Below, piece by piece: positions 9,319 to 19,337 of a stretch of DNA of 64,000 bases. The notes under the pieces were generated by a model. The model had not been told where the DNA came from. It searched no databases and worked only from the letters and a program-made list of their open reading frames with translations. Source of the stretch: an uncultured Pelagibacteraceae bacterium (GTDB taxonomy: Bacteria > Pseudomonadota > Alphaproteobacteria > Pelagibacterales > Pelagibacteraceae); the NCBI GenBank assembly GCA_902595625.1, contig CACJQQ010000001.1, positions 62,001 through 126,000 of the forward strand. The letters are read 5' to 3'. The position numbers and the translations under genes are program-made. Position 1 is the first letter of the stretch. Each line of letters opens with the position of its first letter.

Positions 9319-11250
9319 CTACAATTTTAGCTGTGACAAGTTTTCAAAAAATTTTAAACTCTCTGGATTAGCTATTGCTTCTTTATTATTAATGGTTTCC
9401 CCATGAATTATTTTTCTTACTGCCAGTTCGACTATTTTACCGCTTTTTGTCCTAGGAATTTCTGGAACTTTAATGATTATTGAAGGGACATGTTTTGGAG
9501 AACAGTTTTTTCTTATTCTTGATTTAATTGATTTTATTTTTTCATCATCTAACTCTTCATTATTTTTTGTTGTTACAAATAAAATTACCCTTACATCATC
9601 ACTGTAATCTTGTCCGATAACTAAGCCCTCTGTGATAAAATCAATGTCTTCAACTTGCTGATAAATTTCTGCTGTTCCTATTCTTACGCCTCCAGGATTA
9701 AGAGTGGCATCAGACCTTCCGCGCATTATAAATCCATTATTATTAGTTCGCTCAATGAAATCTCCATGATGCCAGATATTTTCAAATCTATTGAAATAAG
9801 CTTTATGATATTTATGCCCATCATCATCTCCCCAAAATTTTACTGGCATGGATGGAAAAGGTTTTTTAACTACTAGCTCCCCCTTTTCTCCATATCTTAC
9901 ACTATTTCCATCATCTGCAAAAACATCCACATCAATACCTAGGCTCTGTCCCTGAATTTCTCCCATGTAGACATTTGAGTAAAGGTTTCCTAAAACTAAA
10001 CAACCAACTAAATCCGTTCCTCCAGCAATAGATGCGAGATGAACATCTTTCTTTATATTATCATAAACATACTTAAAACTTTCCTCGGCTAAGGGAGAGC
10101 CTGTTGAAGTTATAATTTTAATTGAACTTAAATCTAAATTTTTACTGTTATATTTTTCATTCTTTAAATGATCTAAATATTTGGCACTTACACCAAAAAG
10201 ATTAATTTTTTTCTTTTGACAATACTCTAAAAGAATATCTGTTTTCGGATAAACGGGCGCTCCATCAAATAAAAATATAGAAGAACCTGTTGCTAATCCT
10301 CCTACTAGCCAATTCCACATCATCCACCCTGTAGTAGTGTAATAAAACAATTTTTCATTATCTCTGATATCGCAGTGAAGCATGAATTCTTTGTTATGCT
10401 CAATTAAAACATTTCCAGCTCCATGTGTTATACATTTAGGTTTTCCAGTAGTACCACTTGAATAGAGAACGTAGATAGGATGATTAAATTCAAATCGTTC
10501 AAAAGTTTCATCCATTTTTGCTTTTTCTATAACTTGATCAAACTTTATATAATTTTGAAAATTCACCTCCGCTTTTTTATTGTACGCAAATACTAAAGTT
10601 TTTTTTATGGATGGAATTTCTTTTAAAATATCTTCCACTTTTTCAAGAATATTTATTTTCTTTCCATTATAAAAATAGTGATCGCTAGTAATTAAAATAC
10701 TTGGTTCAATTTGTTTAAATCTATCTACAACGCCCTGTGTTCCAAAATCTGGAGAGCATGATGACCAGATAATTCCATTTTTTGCACAAGCTAAAAAACT
10801 TATGATAGACTCAATTTTATTTGGAACATAAGCTGCAACACGGTCTCCTTTTTTTAAACCTATAGATTTCAAGTAGTTAGAAAATTTACATACTTTGTTG
10901 TAAAGCTGTTCCCATGAAATCTCCTCTTCAAATCCTTTCTCAGATAAAAAACTTATTGCAAGCTCTGATGACTTTTTTTTTAAAATATTTTCAGCATAAT
11001 TTAACTTTGAGTCTGGAAAAAATTTAGTTTTATTAAATATTTTATTATATTTAATTATTTCTTTTCCTTTATCTCCAATAATATTTGAATAGTCCCAAAA
11101 CTTTGACCAAAATTCCTCTGGATGATCTACAGACCATTTCCACAAATTTTTAAAATTGTAGTTAGATTTAAAATTTATAAATTTTGAGAAATCTTCAAGA
11201 AGAGATTCTTCTTTTCTTTTATTAGAGGGTTCCCACAAAAGTTTTTCCAT
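9319..11250 (-). CDS. Acetoacetyl-CoA synthetase
   Basis: 643 aa; MEKLLWEPS start, YSSGTTGKPKCITHG AMP-binding motif, GWMMWNW, PRTKSGKIVE. Confidence 0.93.
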   Translation of the reverse strand: MEKLLWEPSNKRKEESLLEDFSKFINFKSNYNFKNLWKWSVDHPEEFWSKFWDYSNIIGDKGKEIIKYNKIFNKTKFFPDSKLNYAENILKKKSSELAISFLSEKGFEEEISWEQLYNKVCKFSNYLKSIGLKKGDRVAAYVPNKIESIISFLACAKNGIIWSSCSPDFGTQGVVDRFKQIEPSILITSDHYFYNGKKINILEKVEDILKEIPSIKKTLVFAYNKKAEVNFQNYIKFDQVIEKAKMDETFERFEFNHPIYVLYSSGTTGKPKCITHGAGNVLIEHNKEFMLHCDIRDNEKLFYYTTTGWMMWNWLVGGLATGSSIFLFDGAPVYPKTDILLEYCQKKKINLFGVSAKYLDHLKNEKYNSKNLDLSSIKIITSTGSPLAEESFKYVYDNIKKDVHLASIAGGTDLVGCLVLGNLYSNVYMGEIQGQSLGIDVDVFADDGNSVRYGEKGELVVKKPFPSMPVKFWGDDDGHKYHKAYFNRFENIWHHGDFIERTNNNGFIMRGRSDATLNPGGVRIGTAEIYQQVEDIDFITEGLVIGQDYSDDVRVILFVTTKNNEELDDEKIKSIKSRIRKNCSPKHVPSIIIKVPEIPRTKSGKIVELAVRKIIHGETINNKEAIANPESLKFFENLSQLKL

Positions 11251-11519
11251 AAAAGCTAGCTTAGCTTTTATTTTTTTATCTTAATAGATATTTTTTAAGA
11301 ATAATTTTCTGAACTAAAACTGCTCTATTTGTTTTAATGTCTCTTTTTTTAAATAAAAAATTTATTAACCAACGCATGTCTCATATGAATAAAACTAATT
11401 GACGAAAAAAAGCAGAAAATGTGACAAAAATTGATCTTATCCGACTATTTGCCCTATTCTTTAATGTTTATTAATTATTTATTTTTTAATATGTTGCACC
11501 CAGTTTATAATAGCTAATT

Positions 11520-14500
11520 ATGGCTCAAAATATTTCAGTTCCAGATATAGGTGATTTTAAAGACGTTGAGGTCATTGAAGTTTTAGTCAAACCTGGGGAT
11601 CAAATAAACAAGAATGATCCCATCGTTACAATTGAAAGCGATAAGTCTAGCGTGGAAATACCTTCTCCTTCTGCCGGAGAAATTAAAGATTTAAAAGTTA
11701 AAATTGGTGATAAAGTTTCGGAGGGAAGCATATTAGCAACAATAGAAAATGGCCAAGCGGCCTCGGCTCCAAAAGAAAAAAAAACAGTTAAAGAAGTTCC
11801 TCAAGAAAAACCAAAAACTAATGGTGAAGTAAATCAGGTGAGACAGGTTAAAAAAGTCTTTGCTGAACCAGCTTCAAAAGATGATATTGATCCTATCGAA
11901 ACAAATGAATGGATAGATTCTCTAAATTCAGTTATTGAAAATGATGGTTCTTCACGAGCAAGTTACTTACTAAATAAAGTTATCGATCAAGCTTATAAAT
12001 CTGGTCTTGTTCTTCCGGATACTAGAACAACGCCTTACATTAATACAATTCCTCCAGAGGCTGAGATTAAGTCGCCTGGTGATCAAAATATTGAAAAAAA
12101 AATACGGGCATATGTAAGGTGGAACGCGGCAGCTATGGTTGTAAAGGCTAATAAAAAAAGTCCTGAACTGGGAGGTCACATCGGTACTTTTGCATCTGCT
12201 GCTACACTTTACGATGTTGGAATGAATCATTTTTGGAGAGCAAAGAATAACAAATTCGGTGGGGACTTAATTTATTTTCAAGGGCACTCGGCGCCAGGAA
12301 TGTACGCGAGAGCTTTCTTAGAAGGAAGACTTACTTCAAAACAACTAGACGGTTTTAGACAAGAAGTGAATAAAGGAGGTTTGTCCTCATATCCTCACCC
12401 TTGGTTGATGCCAAAGTTCTGGCAGTTTCCAACTGTATCTATGGGTCTTGGACCTATTATGGCTATCTATCAAGCCAGATTTTTAAAATATCTTATCAAT
12501 AGAGGATTAGTTAAAGATGAGGGAAGAAAAATTTGGGTATTTCTTGGTGATGGTGAAATGGATGAACCAGAGTCACTTGGTGCAATTGGTTTAGCTGCTC
12601 GTGAAAAATTAGATAATTTAATTTTTGTTGTAAATTGTAATTTGCAAAGACTGGACGGTCCTGTTCGAGGAAATAGTAAAATTATTCAGGAACTAGAGGG
12701 TAGCTTTAGAGGTTCGGGTTGGAATGTAATAAAAGTTATTTGGGGATCATACTGGGATCAATTATTAGCAAAAGATAAAACGGGCCTTCTTATAAAGAGG
12801 ATGAATGAATGTGTAGACGGAGAATACCAAGCGTTTAAGGCTAAAGGTGGTTCGTATGTTAGAGAAAAGTTTTTTGGAAAATATCCTGAGCTCACTGAGC
12901 TTGTTTCTTCTTTAACAGATAAAGATATTTGGAGATTAAATAGAGGGGGTCACGATCCTCATAAAGTTTATGCAGCTTACTCGGCTGCGATGCAGAATAC
13001 TGGATCACCTACAGTTATCCTAGCAAAAACTATTAAAGGATATGGTATGGGTAAAACAGGTGAGAGTGTAAATACAACTCACCAGCAAAAAAAATTAGAT
13101 GAAGAAGATCTATTGTATTATAGAGATAGATTTAAAGTTCCGCTTACTGATAAACAAGTCAAGAATATAGAATATTACAAACCAGACGAAAATTCTGAGG
13201 AGATAAAATATTTAAAAGAAAAGAGAATGAAACTTGGTGGATTTATTCCTGAGAGATCTTCTTTTGCTAAACAAGTTAAGGCCCCGCCAAAAGATATTTT
13301 TGATGCTTTTATGAAATCTACTGGAAAAAAAGAAATGTCTACTACAATGGCTTTAGTTAGAATGATGACAGCATTACTAAGGGATAAAAATGTTGCTCCA
13401 AGGTTAGTGCCAATCATTCCTGATGAAGCGAGAACTTTTGGAATGGAAGGTTTCTTTCAGAAAATTGGTATTTATGCTCATGAAGGCCAAAAATATGAAC
13501 CGGTCGACTCTGAACAGCTAAGTTCATATCGAGAGGATAAAAGTGGTCAGGTATTAGAGGAAGGTATAAATGAGTCCGGAGCAATGTCATCTTGGATTGC
13601 AGCTGGAACCTCTTACACTAATCACGATATAGAGATGATACCTGTTTATATTTTTTATTCTATGTTTGGATTCCAAAGAGTTGGGGATCTAGCATGGGCA
13701 GCTGGCGACTCGCAAGCTAGAGGGTTCTTAATAGGAGCAACAGCTGGAAGAACCACATTAGCTGGGGAAGGATTACAACACCAGGACGGGCACAGCCAAT
13801 TATTGGCATCAAATATTCCAAACTGCATTAGTTATGATCCAACATTTGCTTACGAGATGGCAACAATATTTAGAGAAGGCTTAAGAAGAATGCATGAAAA
13901 GAAAGAGAATGTCTTCTACTACATCACTGCGATGAATGAAAACTACTCTCATCCAGAAAAGCCTAAAGATTGTGATGATGGAATTTTAAAAGGTATGTAC
14001 TTATTTAAAGAGGGAAAAAATAAGGGAAAAACTAAAGTTCAATTATTAGGTTCAGGGACTATTTTAAGAGAAATTATAGCTGCATCTGAGATCTTATCAA
14101 AAGAATATAATATAGACGCTGATATTTGGAGTGTAACGAGTTTTAATGAATTAAGAAGAGATGGAATGGAAACTGAAAGATTAAATCTTTTAAATCCAAA
14201 TAAAAAACCAAAAAAATCTTATGTTCAGGAATGTTTATCAAAAAGAGATGGGCCAGTCATTGCAGCTTCAGATTATACAAGGGCATTCACTGATCAAATA
14301 AGACCTTACACAGACAAAAAGTTTTACTCATTCGGAACAGACGGTTACGGAAGAAGTGACACTAGAAAAAATCTAAGAAAATTTTTTGAGGTAGATAAAG
14401 AGCATATTGTAGCCTTTACCTTAAGCGCATTAGCAAAAGAACAACTTGTTGGTTCTGAAGAAGCAGAAAAAGCAATTAAAAAATATAAGATAGATAAAGA

Positions 14501-14525
14501 GAAAGATTTCCCAGCGAATTTATAA
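11520..14525 (+). CDS. aceE: Pyruvate dehydrogenase E1 (homodimeric type) with N-terminal lipoyl domain
   Basis: 1001 aa; N-terminal biotinyl/lipoyl domain with ESDKSSVE lipoyl-lysine motif, then AceE-type GDGEMDEPES ThDP motif and QHQDGHSQLLAS. Confidence 0.93.
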   Translation: MAQNISVPDIGDFKDVEVIEVLVKPGDQINKNDPIVTIESDKSSVEIPSPSAGEIKDLKVKIGDKVSEGSILATIENGQAASAPKEKKTVKEVPQEKPKTNGEVNQVRQVKKVFAEPASKDDIDPIETNEWIDSLNSVIENDGSSRASYLLNKVIDQAYKSGLVLPDTRTTPYINTIPPEAEIKSPGDQNIEKKIRAYVRWNAAAMVVKANKKSPELGGHIGTFASAATLYDVGMNHFWRAKNNKFGGDLIYFQGHSAPGMYARAFLEGRLTSKQLDGFRQEVNKGGLSSYPHPWLMPKFWQFPTVSMGLGPIMAIYQARFLKYLINRGLVKDEGRKIWVFLGDGEMDEPESLGAIGLAAREKLDNLIFVVNCNLQRLDGPVRGNSKIIQELEGSFRGSGWNVIKVIWGSYWDQLLAKDKTGLLIKRMNECVDGEYQAFKAKGGSYVREKFFGKYPELTELVSSLTDKDIWRLNRGGHDPHKVYAAYSAAMQNTGSPTVILAKTIKGYGMGKTGESVNTTHQQKKLDEEDLLYYRDRFKVPLTDKQVKNIEYYKPDENSEEIKYLKEKRMKLGGFIPERSSFAKQVKAPPKDIFDAFMKSTGKKEMSTTMALVRMMTALLRDKNVAPRLVPIIPDEARTFGMEGFFQKIGIYAHEGQKYEPVDSEQLSSYREDKSGQVLEEGINESGAMSSWIAAGTSYTNHDIEMIPVYIFYSMFGFQRVGDLAWAAGDSQARGFLIGATAGRTTLAGEGLQHQDGHSQLLASNIPNCISYDPTFAYEMATIFREGLRRMHEKKENVFYYITAMNENYSHPEKPKDCDDGILKGMYLFKEGKNKGKTKVQLLGSGTILREIIAASEILSKEYNIDADIWSVTSFNELRRDGMETERLNLLNPNKKPKKSYVQECLSKRDGPVIAASDYTRAFTDQIRPYTDKKFYSFGTDGYGRSDTRKNLRKFFEVDKEHIVAFTLSALAKEQLVGSEEAEKAIKKYKIDKEKDFPANL

Positions 14526-14526
14526 A

Positions 14527-15789
14527 ATGACAATTCAAAAAATTTTAGTTCCAGATATGGGTGACTTTAAAGATGTAGAAGTCATCGAGGTTCTTGTTAA
14601 AAAAGGTCAAGTCATTAAAAAAAACGACTCTTTAATTACTTTAGAAAGTGACAAATCAAGTGTTGAGGTGCCCTCAACTCACGAAGGTAAGATAGAAAAA
14701 ATTAATGTTTCTGTAGGTGATAAAATTAATAAAGGGGATTTAATTCTTACTTTGGAGTCAAAGCAAGAAACAAGTGAACCTGTAAAAGAAAAATCTAAAA
14801 AAGAACCTAAAATAGAAAAAAAACAAAACGAAGTAGTTCAGGTACAACAGCAACAACCAGCACCTAGTGTTCCTGCTTCAGGAAAAAGTTCTGCAAGTCC
14901 AAAAATAAGAAAGTTTGCAAGAGAGCTTGGAGCAGATATTTCTAAAATTTCTGGCACACAGCGAGCTGGGAGAGTTTCAGCCGAAGATGTAAAAAATTTT
15001 ATAAGATCTCAAGTTACAGTTTCTCAAGGTGAGGTGCAAAAAAAAGAGGTTACAAAATATGTAGAAGAATATTCTCACGAAGAATTTGGAGAAATAGCAA
15101 CAAAAGATCTGCCACGTGTTAAGAAACTTTCGGGACCACATTTAGTCAGATCTTGGACAGAAATCCCTCACGTTACTCAACATGATGAAATAGATGTTAC
15201 TGACATGGAACAGTTTAGAAATTCTTTATACGATTATTATACCGGTGAAAAAATTAAAGTAACTCCTCTTGCTTTTATTGCAAAAGCCCTAGTGAGCGCT
15301 CTAAAAGAATTTCCAAATTTTAACGCATCATTAAACCCTGAGAGTAATAAAATTATTTATAAAAAATATTTTCATATTGGTTTTGCCGTTGATACTCCTC
15401 ATGGCCTCATGGTTCCAAAATTAAGAAACGTTGATCAAATGAGTATTCAAAAAATTGGAGAGGAGCTAAAAAGTGTAAGTCAACTTTGTAGAGAACTAAA
15501 AATTGATAAAAAAGAATTTTTTGGTGGATCGATGACTATCTCAAGTTTAGGAGGAATTGGCGGAACACATTTTACACCTATAATTAATCCGCCAGAGGTA
15601 GCAATTTTAGGAGTTGGAAGAACTTTCGATCGACTTGTTAAAGAGAAAAATCAAATAGTTTCTAGAAAAATACTTCCGATATCATTATCTTATGATCACA
15701 GATTAATAGATGGCGCGGAAGGTGCTAGATTTTGTGTCTATCTTGGAAAATGTCTTGGAAAAGATTTTGCCTTTAAGCTTGCTGTTTAG
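14527..15789 (+). CDS. aceF: Dihydrolipoamide acetyltransferase (PDH E2)
   Basis: N-terminal lipoyl domain (ESDKSSVEVPS), peripheral subunit-binding domain (ASPKIRKFARELG), catalytic SLSYDHRLIDGA. Confidence 0.93.
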   Translation: MTIQKILVPDMGDFKDVEVIEVLVKKGQVIKKNDSLITLESDKSSVEVPSTHEGKIEKINVSVGDKINKGDLILTLESKQETSEPVKEKSKKEPKIEKKQNEVVQVQQQQPAPSVPASGKSSASPKIRKFARELGADISKISGTQRAGRVSAEDVKNFIRSQVTVSQGEVQKKEVTKYVEEYSHEEFGEIATKDLPRVKKLSGPHLVRSWTEIPHVTQHDEIDVTDMEQFRNSLYDYYTGEKIKVTPLAFIAKALVSALKEFPNFNASLNPESNKIIYKKYFHIGFAVDTPHGLMVPKLRNVDQMSIQKIGEELKSVSQLCRELKIDKKEFFGGSMTISSLGGIGGTHFTPIINPPEVAILGVGRTFDRLVKEKNQIVSRKILPISLSYDHRLIDGAEGARFCVYLGKCLGKDFAFKLAV

Positions 15790-15813
15790 ATCTTCTTAAA
15801 CTATTAACCCCTG

Positions 15814-16716
15814 ATGGATAAAAAATCGTTCTCACTGATTTGCGCTATTGTTACGTCTGTTCTTTGGGGCTCAGCTTTTGTGGCACAAGACATGGGCATG
15901 GATTTTATAGGGCCACATACTTTTAATGTAGGAAGATTTTTAATCGGGTTTTTAACTCTAGTTCCTTTCTTTTTCATTTTTGAATTTAAAAATATAAATG
16001 TAAAACAACTTGATAAAAGGAAAATAGCTTATTTTTTATTTTACTTAGGATTTGTTTTAGCCATTGGCCAAGAACTACAACAGATTTCTTTAATCTATAC
16101 TGATGTAGCTAACACAGGGGTTTTCACCGTTTTTTATGTTTTGGTCGTTCCGGTAATTTCTTATTTTATCTTTTCAAAAAAAATACATTGGTCAATTTGG
16201 CCATCAGTTTTTATCTGTATTCTTGGCGGCTTGCTCCTAAGCGAACTTAATAATTATTCGGTAAGATTAGGTGACAGTCTCGGGATACTTAGTGCCTTTT
16301 GTTGGGGAGTTCATATTTTGCTAATTAGAAAAACAATTGAAATATTTAACTTTCCCATAACTATAGCAATGTCTCAATGTTTAGTAGCATGTTTAGTTTT
16401 GATAGGTCCAATGTTCTACTTTGAAGACCCAACGTTCAACAATTTTTTAAAAGACTCGTACGAAGTTTTATACGTCGGTATTTTATCAAGTGGGCTCGCC
16501 TTTCTATTACAAACATATAGTTTGCAAAATATATCTCCAGCGCCTGCTGCAATAGTTTTTTCACTGGAGGGGGTTTTTGCGGCTATATTAGCTTGGTTAA
16601 TACTTGATCAATTTTTAAACGAAATTAAAATTTTAGGAATATTTTTAATACTAGCTGCTGTAATTTTCTCACAACTAATGCCAATATATGATAAGAAAAA
16701 TTATGGACGAGACTAA
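15814..16716 (+). CDS. DMT-family (EamA) transporter
   Basis: About 10 TM; SVLWGSAFVAQDMGMDFIGPHTFNVGRF and SLEGVFAAILAWLIL motifs. Confidence 0.85.
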   Translation: MDKKSFSLICAIVTSVLWGSAFVAQDMGMDFIGPHTFNVGRFLIGFLTLVPFFFIFEFKNINVKQLDKRKIAYFLFYLGFVLAIGQELQQISLIYTDVANTGVFTVFYVLVVPVISYFIFSKKIHWSIWPSVFICILGGLLLSELNNYSVRLGDSLGILSAFCWGVHILLIRKTIEIFNFPITIAMSQCLVACLVLIGPMFYFEDPTFNNFLKDSYEVLYVGILSSGLAFLLQTYSLQNISPAPAAIVFSLEGVFAAILAWLILDQFLNEIKILGIFLILAAVIFSQLMPIYDKKNYGRD

Positions 16717-17080
16717 TAAAGGTTTTATGAAGCATTTAGGTGGTCTGGAATTAAAACAGATCAGCGATACTCAATACGAATTTATAGTTGAAGTAAAAGA
16801 AATGCATCTTAATACCGGAAAAATTGCTCATGGTGGTTTCCTTGCTTCCATTGCAGACACAGGAATGGGCACAGCTGCCCATAGAGTAGCAGGAGATAAA
16901 AGATGTGTAACAATAAATTTAGATATGAAATTCATTTCTGCAGGGTTGTTAGGTGATAAATTAAAAGGAAAAGTTAAAATATTAAAAAAAACAAATACTC
17001 TTCTCTTTATCTATTGTGAAATTGCAAATTCTAGCGACATAGTTGCCTCTGCAAGTGGTACTTGGAAAATACTAAAATAG
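16688..17080 (+). CDS. PaaI-like hotdog thioesterase
   Basis: NTGKIAHGGFLASIADTGMGTAA hotdog active-site region. Confidence 0.82.
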   Translation: MIRKIMDETNKGFMKHLGGLELKQISDTQYEFIVEVKEMHLNTGKIAHGGFLASIADTGMGTAAHRVAGDKRCVTINLDMKFISAGLLGDKLKGKVKILKKTNTLLFIYCEIANSSDIVASASGTWKILK

Positions 17081-17086
17081 TTAATA

Positions 17087-18538
17087 ATGCATACAAAATC
17101 TGTTTTAGTTTCTGCTCTACTCTCTCTTTTTATATTTAATAACGCATCAGCAAATTTTTTTAAGAACATAACTAACTTAATTGATGGAAATTATGAAAGC
17201 CTTAGATACGGAATATCGGTTGCTGATGTGGACAACAATGGAACATATGAATTTATAGTTGCGGGTTTTGGAAGTGAAAATTTAGCTCTTTCGTATAAAG
17301 ATAATAAATTAAAAAATATTATTGATGATGAAAAATTTACTGATAAAAAAAGTTTTACTATTGGAGTTGCGGCGTGCGATATTGACTCTGATGGGTATGA
17401 AGAAATTTATTTTCTTAATACAGACACATATAGTGGTGAAAAAAGATATTCTGATAGATTAATAGATCTAAAAAACAAAAAATTTTTTGATATTTTCGAA
17501 CAGAAGAAAAATCAATCAGATTTAAACTTTACGGCTGGTCGTTCGGTGGTCTGTGTAGACAGAAAAGGAAATGGAAAATTTGGGATTTATGTTGCTAATT
17601 ATGGTGGCCCTACAAGATTCTATGAAAAATTTAAAGGTAGAATTGCTGATAAAGCAACAGAGTTTGGGTTGGACAAAATAACTGGAGGACGAGCAGTTGT
17701 TGCGGGCCACATTCTATCCGGCAATATTGATATTTTCGCTGCAAACGAAAGAGGAGTTAATTTTTTGTATAAAAATGTTAATGGTACTTTCTATGATGTT
17801 GCTTCAAGCTACAACGTTTTAGACCCCTATGAAAATGGAAGAGGAACAACCTTAAGTGATGTCTTGTACAGAGGACAATTAGATATAGTGAGTGGTAATT
17901 GGGACGGGGAACATCGAATTTTTGTAAAAAAAGAAAATACATTTAAAGACATTGCTGAAGGTGAATTTAAGATACCATCCAAAATAAGAACAGTAATATC
18001 TGCAGATTTTGATAACGACGGTTACGATGAAATCTTTTTAAATAACATTGGAGAACCAAATAAATTATTTAAAATTAAAGAAAACGGGGAGCTAATAGAA
18101 ATTGATTTAGCAATTAATTCTGAACCTAATGGACTTGGTACTGGCGCAGCTGTTGCAGATATCGATAAAGATGGTATTTTAGAATTATTAATCTCACACG
18201 GAGAAACTGGGAACCAAATACTTACTCTTTATAAAGCTGATATTAAAAGAAATAATAATTATTTAAGAATAAAACCTTTAAATAAGAATGGTGCGCCCGC
18301 AAGAGGTGCCACGGTAACACTTACTTCTAATTTAAGAGAGCACTCTAAAACAATCGATGCAGGATCAGGATATTTATGTCAAATGGAGCCTGTTGCTCAT
18401 TACGGAATTCGGGAAGGTGAAAAAGATTTTAAAGTTTCAATTAAGTGGACAAATGGAAAGACTAATAATTATAAAATAACAAAAACTGGTAAGACTTATA
18501 TTTTCAAACAAAGTAAGATAGCTATCTCGCCATCTTAA
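17087..18538 (+). CDS. Secreted FG-GAP/VCBS repeat protein with C-terminal ASPIC/UnbV-like domain (CRTAC1-like)
   Basis: Signal peptide; repeated VADVDNNGTYEF/ACDIDSDGYEEI/SADFDNDGYDEIF/VADIDKDGILELL; GATVTL...GYLCQMEPVAHYGI region. Confidence 0.8.
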   Translation: MHTKSVLVSALLSLFIFNNASANFFKNITNLIDGNYESLRYGISVADVDNNGTYEFIVAGFGSENLALSYKDNKLKNIIDDEKFTDKKSFTIGVAACDIDSDGYEEIYFLNTDTYSGEKRYSDRLIDLKNKKFFDIFEQKKNQSDLNFTAGRSVVCVDRKGNGKFGIYVANYGGPTRFYEKFKGRIADKATEFGLDKITGGRAVVAGHILSGNIDIFAANERGVNFLYKNVNGTFYDVASSYNVLDPYENGRGTTLSDVLYRGQLDIVSGNWDGEHRIFVKKENTFKDIAEGEFKIPSKIRTVISADFDNDGYDEIFLNNIGEPNKLFKIKENGELIEIDLAINSEPNGLGTGAAVADIDKDGILELLISHGETGNQILTLYKADIKRNNNYLRIKPLNKNGAPARGATVTLTSNLREHSKTIDAGSGYLCQMEPVAHYGIREGEKDFKVSIKWTNGKTNNYKITKTGKTYIFKQSKIAISPS

Positions 18539-19220
18539 TAAATATATCACCCATTCCAATATTCACTTCCTCTAAAGGAATATCGTTTTTGAAAGCACAG
18601 AATTTTCCCGTGATTTCATTAGACTCTATTTTTTTAATATCTATTTTTTGACATTTCCTTGCTTCGTATAAAATTCCTATTACTAACTTACTATCAACCA
18701 CATGAACTTCTTCTTTATTTAACTTTTGACCATTACAGAAATAATTTCTGTTTACTTCCTTTGGAAAATCTTTTTTTGTGCATGGATTATCTATCAAGAG
18801 GACATCAATCGTTTTTGGGCCATCCTTAAATTTATGTTTGATTTTTTTAACCTTAGTGTAATTCATGAGGTCACAAGAACATGGCCAACAACATCTGTAA
18901 AGTTCACCGCAAATATTTTTTTGAGTTCTTAATTCTTTGACGAAAATAAAATCTGGTTTTTCTCCCGGGTTAATCAATGAACCTGATACGGGACAATATA
19001 ATTTATTATACTCAATAAATTCTTCATATGTTAAATCTTGGTCAATTAAATATTTAAAAAATCTTGGTCCAGCTGCATTTCTATTACTGTCTGGAAAGAT
19101 TTTGGTCCAGTTTTTAACAAGATTTTCATAGTAAAATTTTTTTTGCTGCAAGTTAGTTTCAGAAAAGCTTAATGACACCAATAAAAAATAAGTTAGAAAA
19201 ATTTTTAAAATGAATTTCAT
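18522..19220 (-). CDS. Hypothetical secreted Cys-rich protein
   Basis: 232 aa; N-terminal signal-like segment MKFILKIFLTYFLLVSLSFSE; CGELYRCCWPCSCDL; tail-to-tail overlap with the upstream plus-strand gene. Confidence 0.65.
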   Translation of the reverse strand: MKFILKIFLTYFLLVSLSFSETNLQQKKFYYENLVKNWTKIFPDSNRNAAGPRFFKYLIDQDLTYEEFIEYNKLYCPVSGSLINPGEKPDFIFVKELRTQKNICGELYRCCWPCSCDLMNYTKVKKIKHKFKDGPKTIDVLLIDNPCTKKDFPKEVNRNYFCNGQKLNKEEVHVVDSKLVIGILYEARKCQKIDIKKIESNEITGKFCAFKNDIPLEEVNIGMGDIFIKMAR

Positions 19221-19261
19221 TTGATTATTTAATTAAATTTCCGAAAAAAAGCACTGCGCTT

Positions 19262-19335
19262 TTATGATGCTCTTAAGAATTTATTTCTTTCTCTATATTC
19301 AGTAACCCTTGTATCTTTAATATGAACTTTTTTGT
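19262..19335 (-). pseudogene. Fragment homologous to TRAP permease C-terminal (DUF3394-like) domain
   Basis: Minus-strand translation KKVHIKDTRVTEYRERNKFLRAS* aligns with KEVHIKVTRVTEYGERYKLF of the intact permease (21298..23631). Confidence 0.75.
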
Positions 19336-19337
19336 CC

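Noticed and set aside
9655-9876. Antisense ORFs inside coding genes (e.g. 9655..9876, 11970..12230, 39482..39847, 50408..50764, 59891..60256)
   Set aside because: Lie antisense to strongly supported genes, with no SD or recognisable motifs; expected by-products of AT-rich coding sequence.
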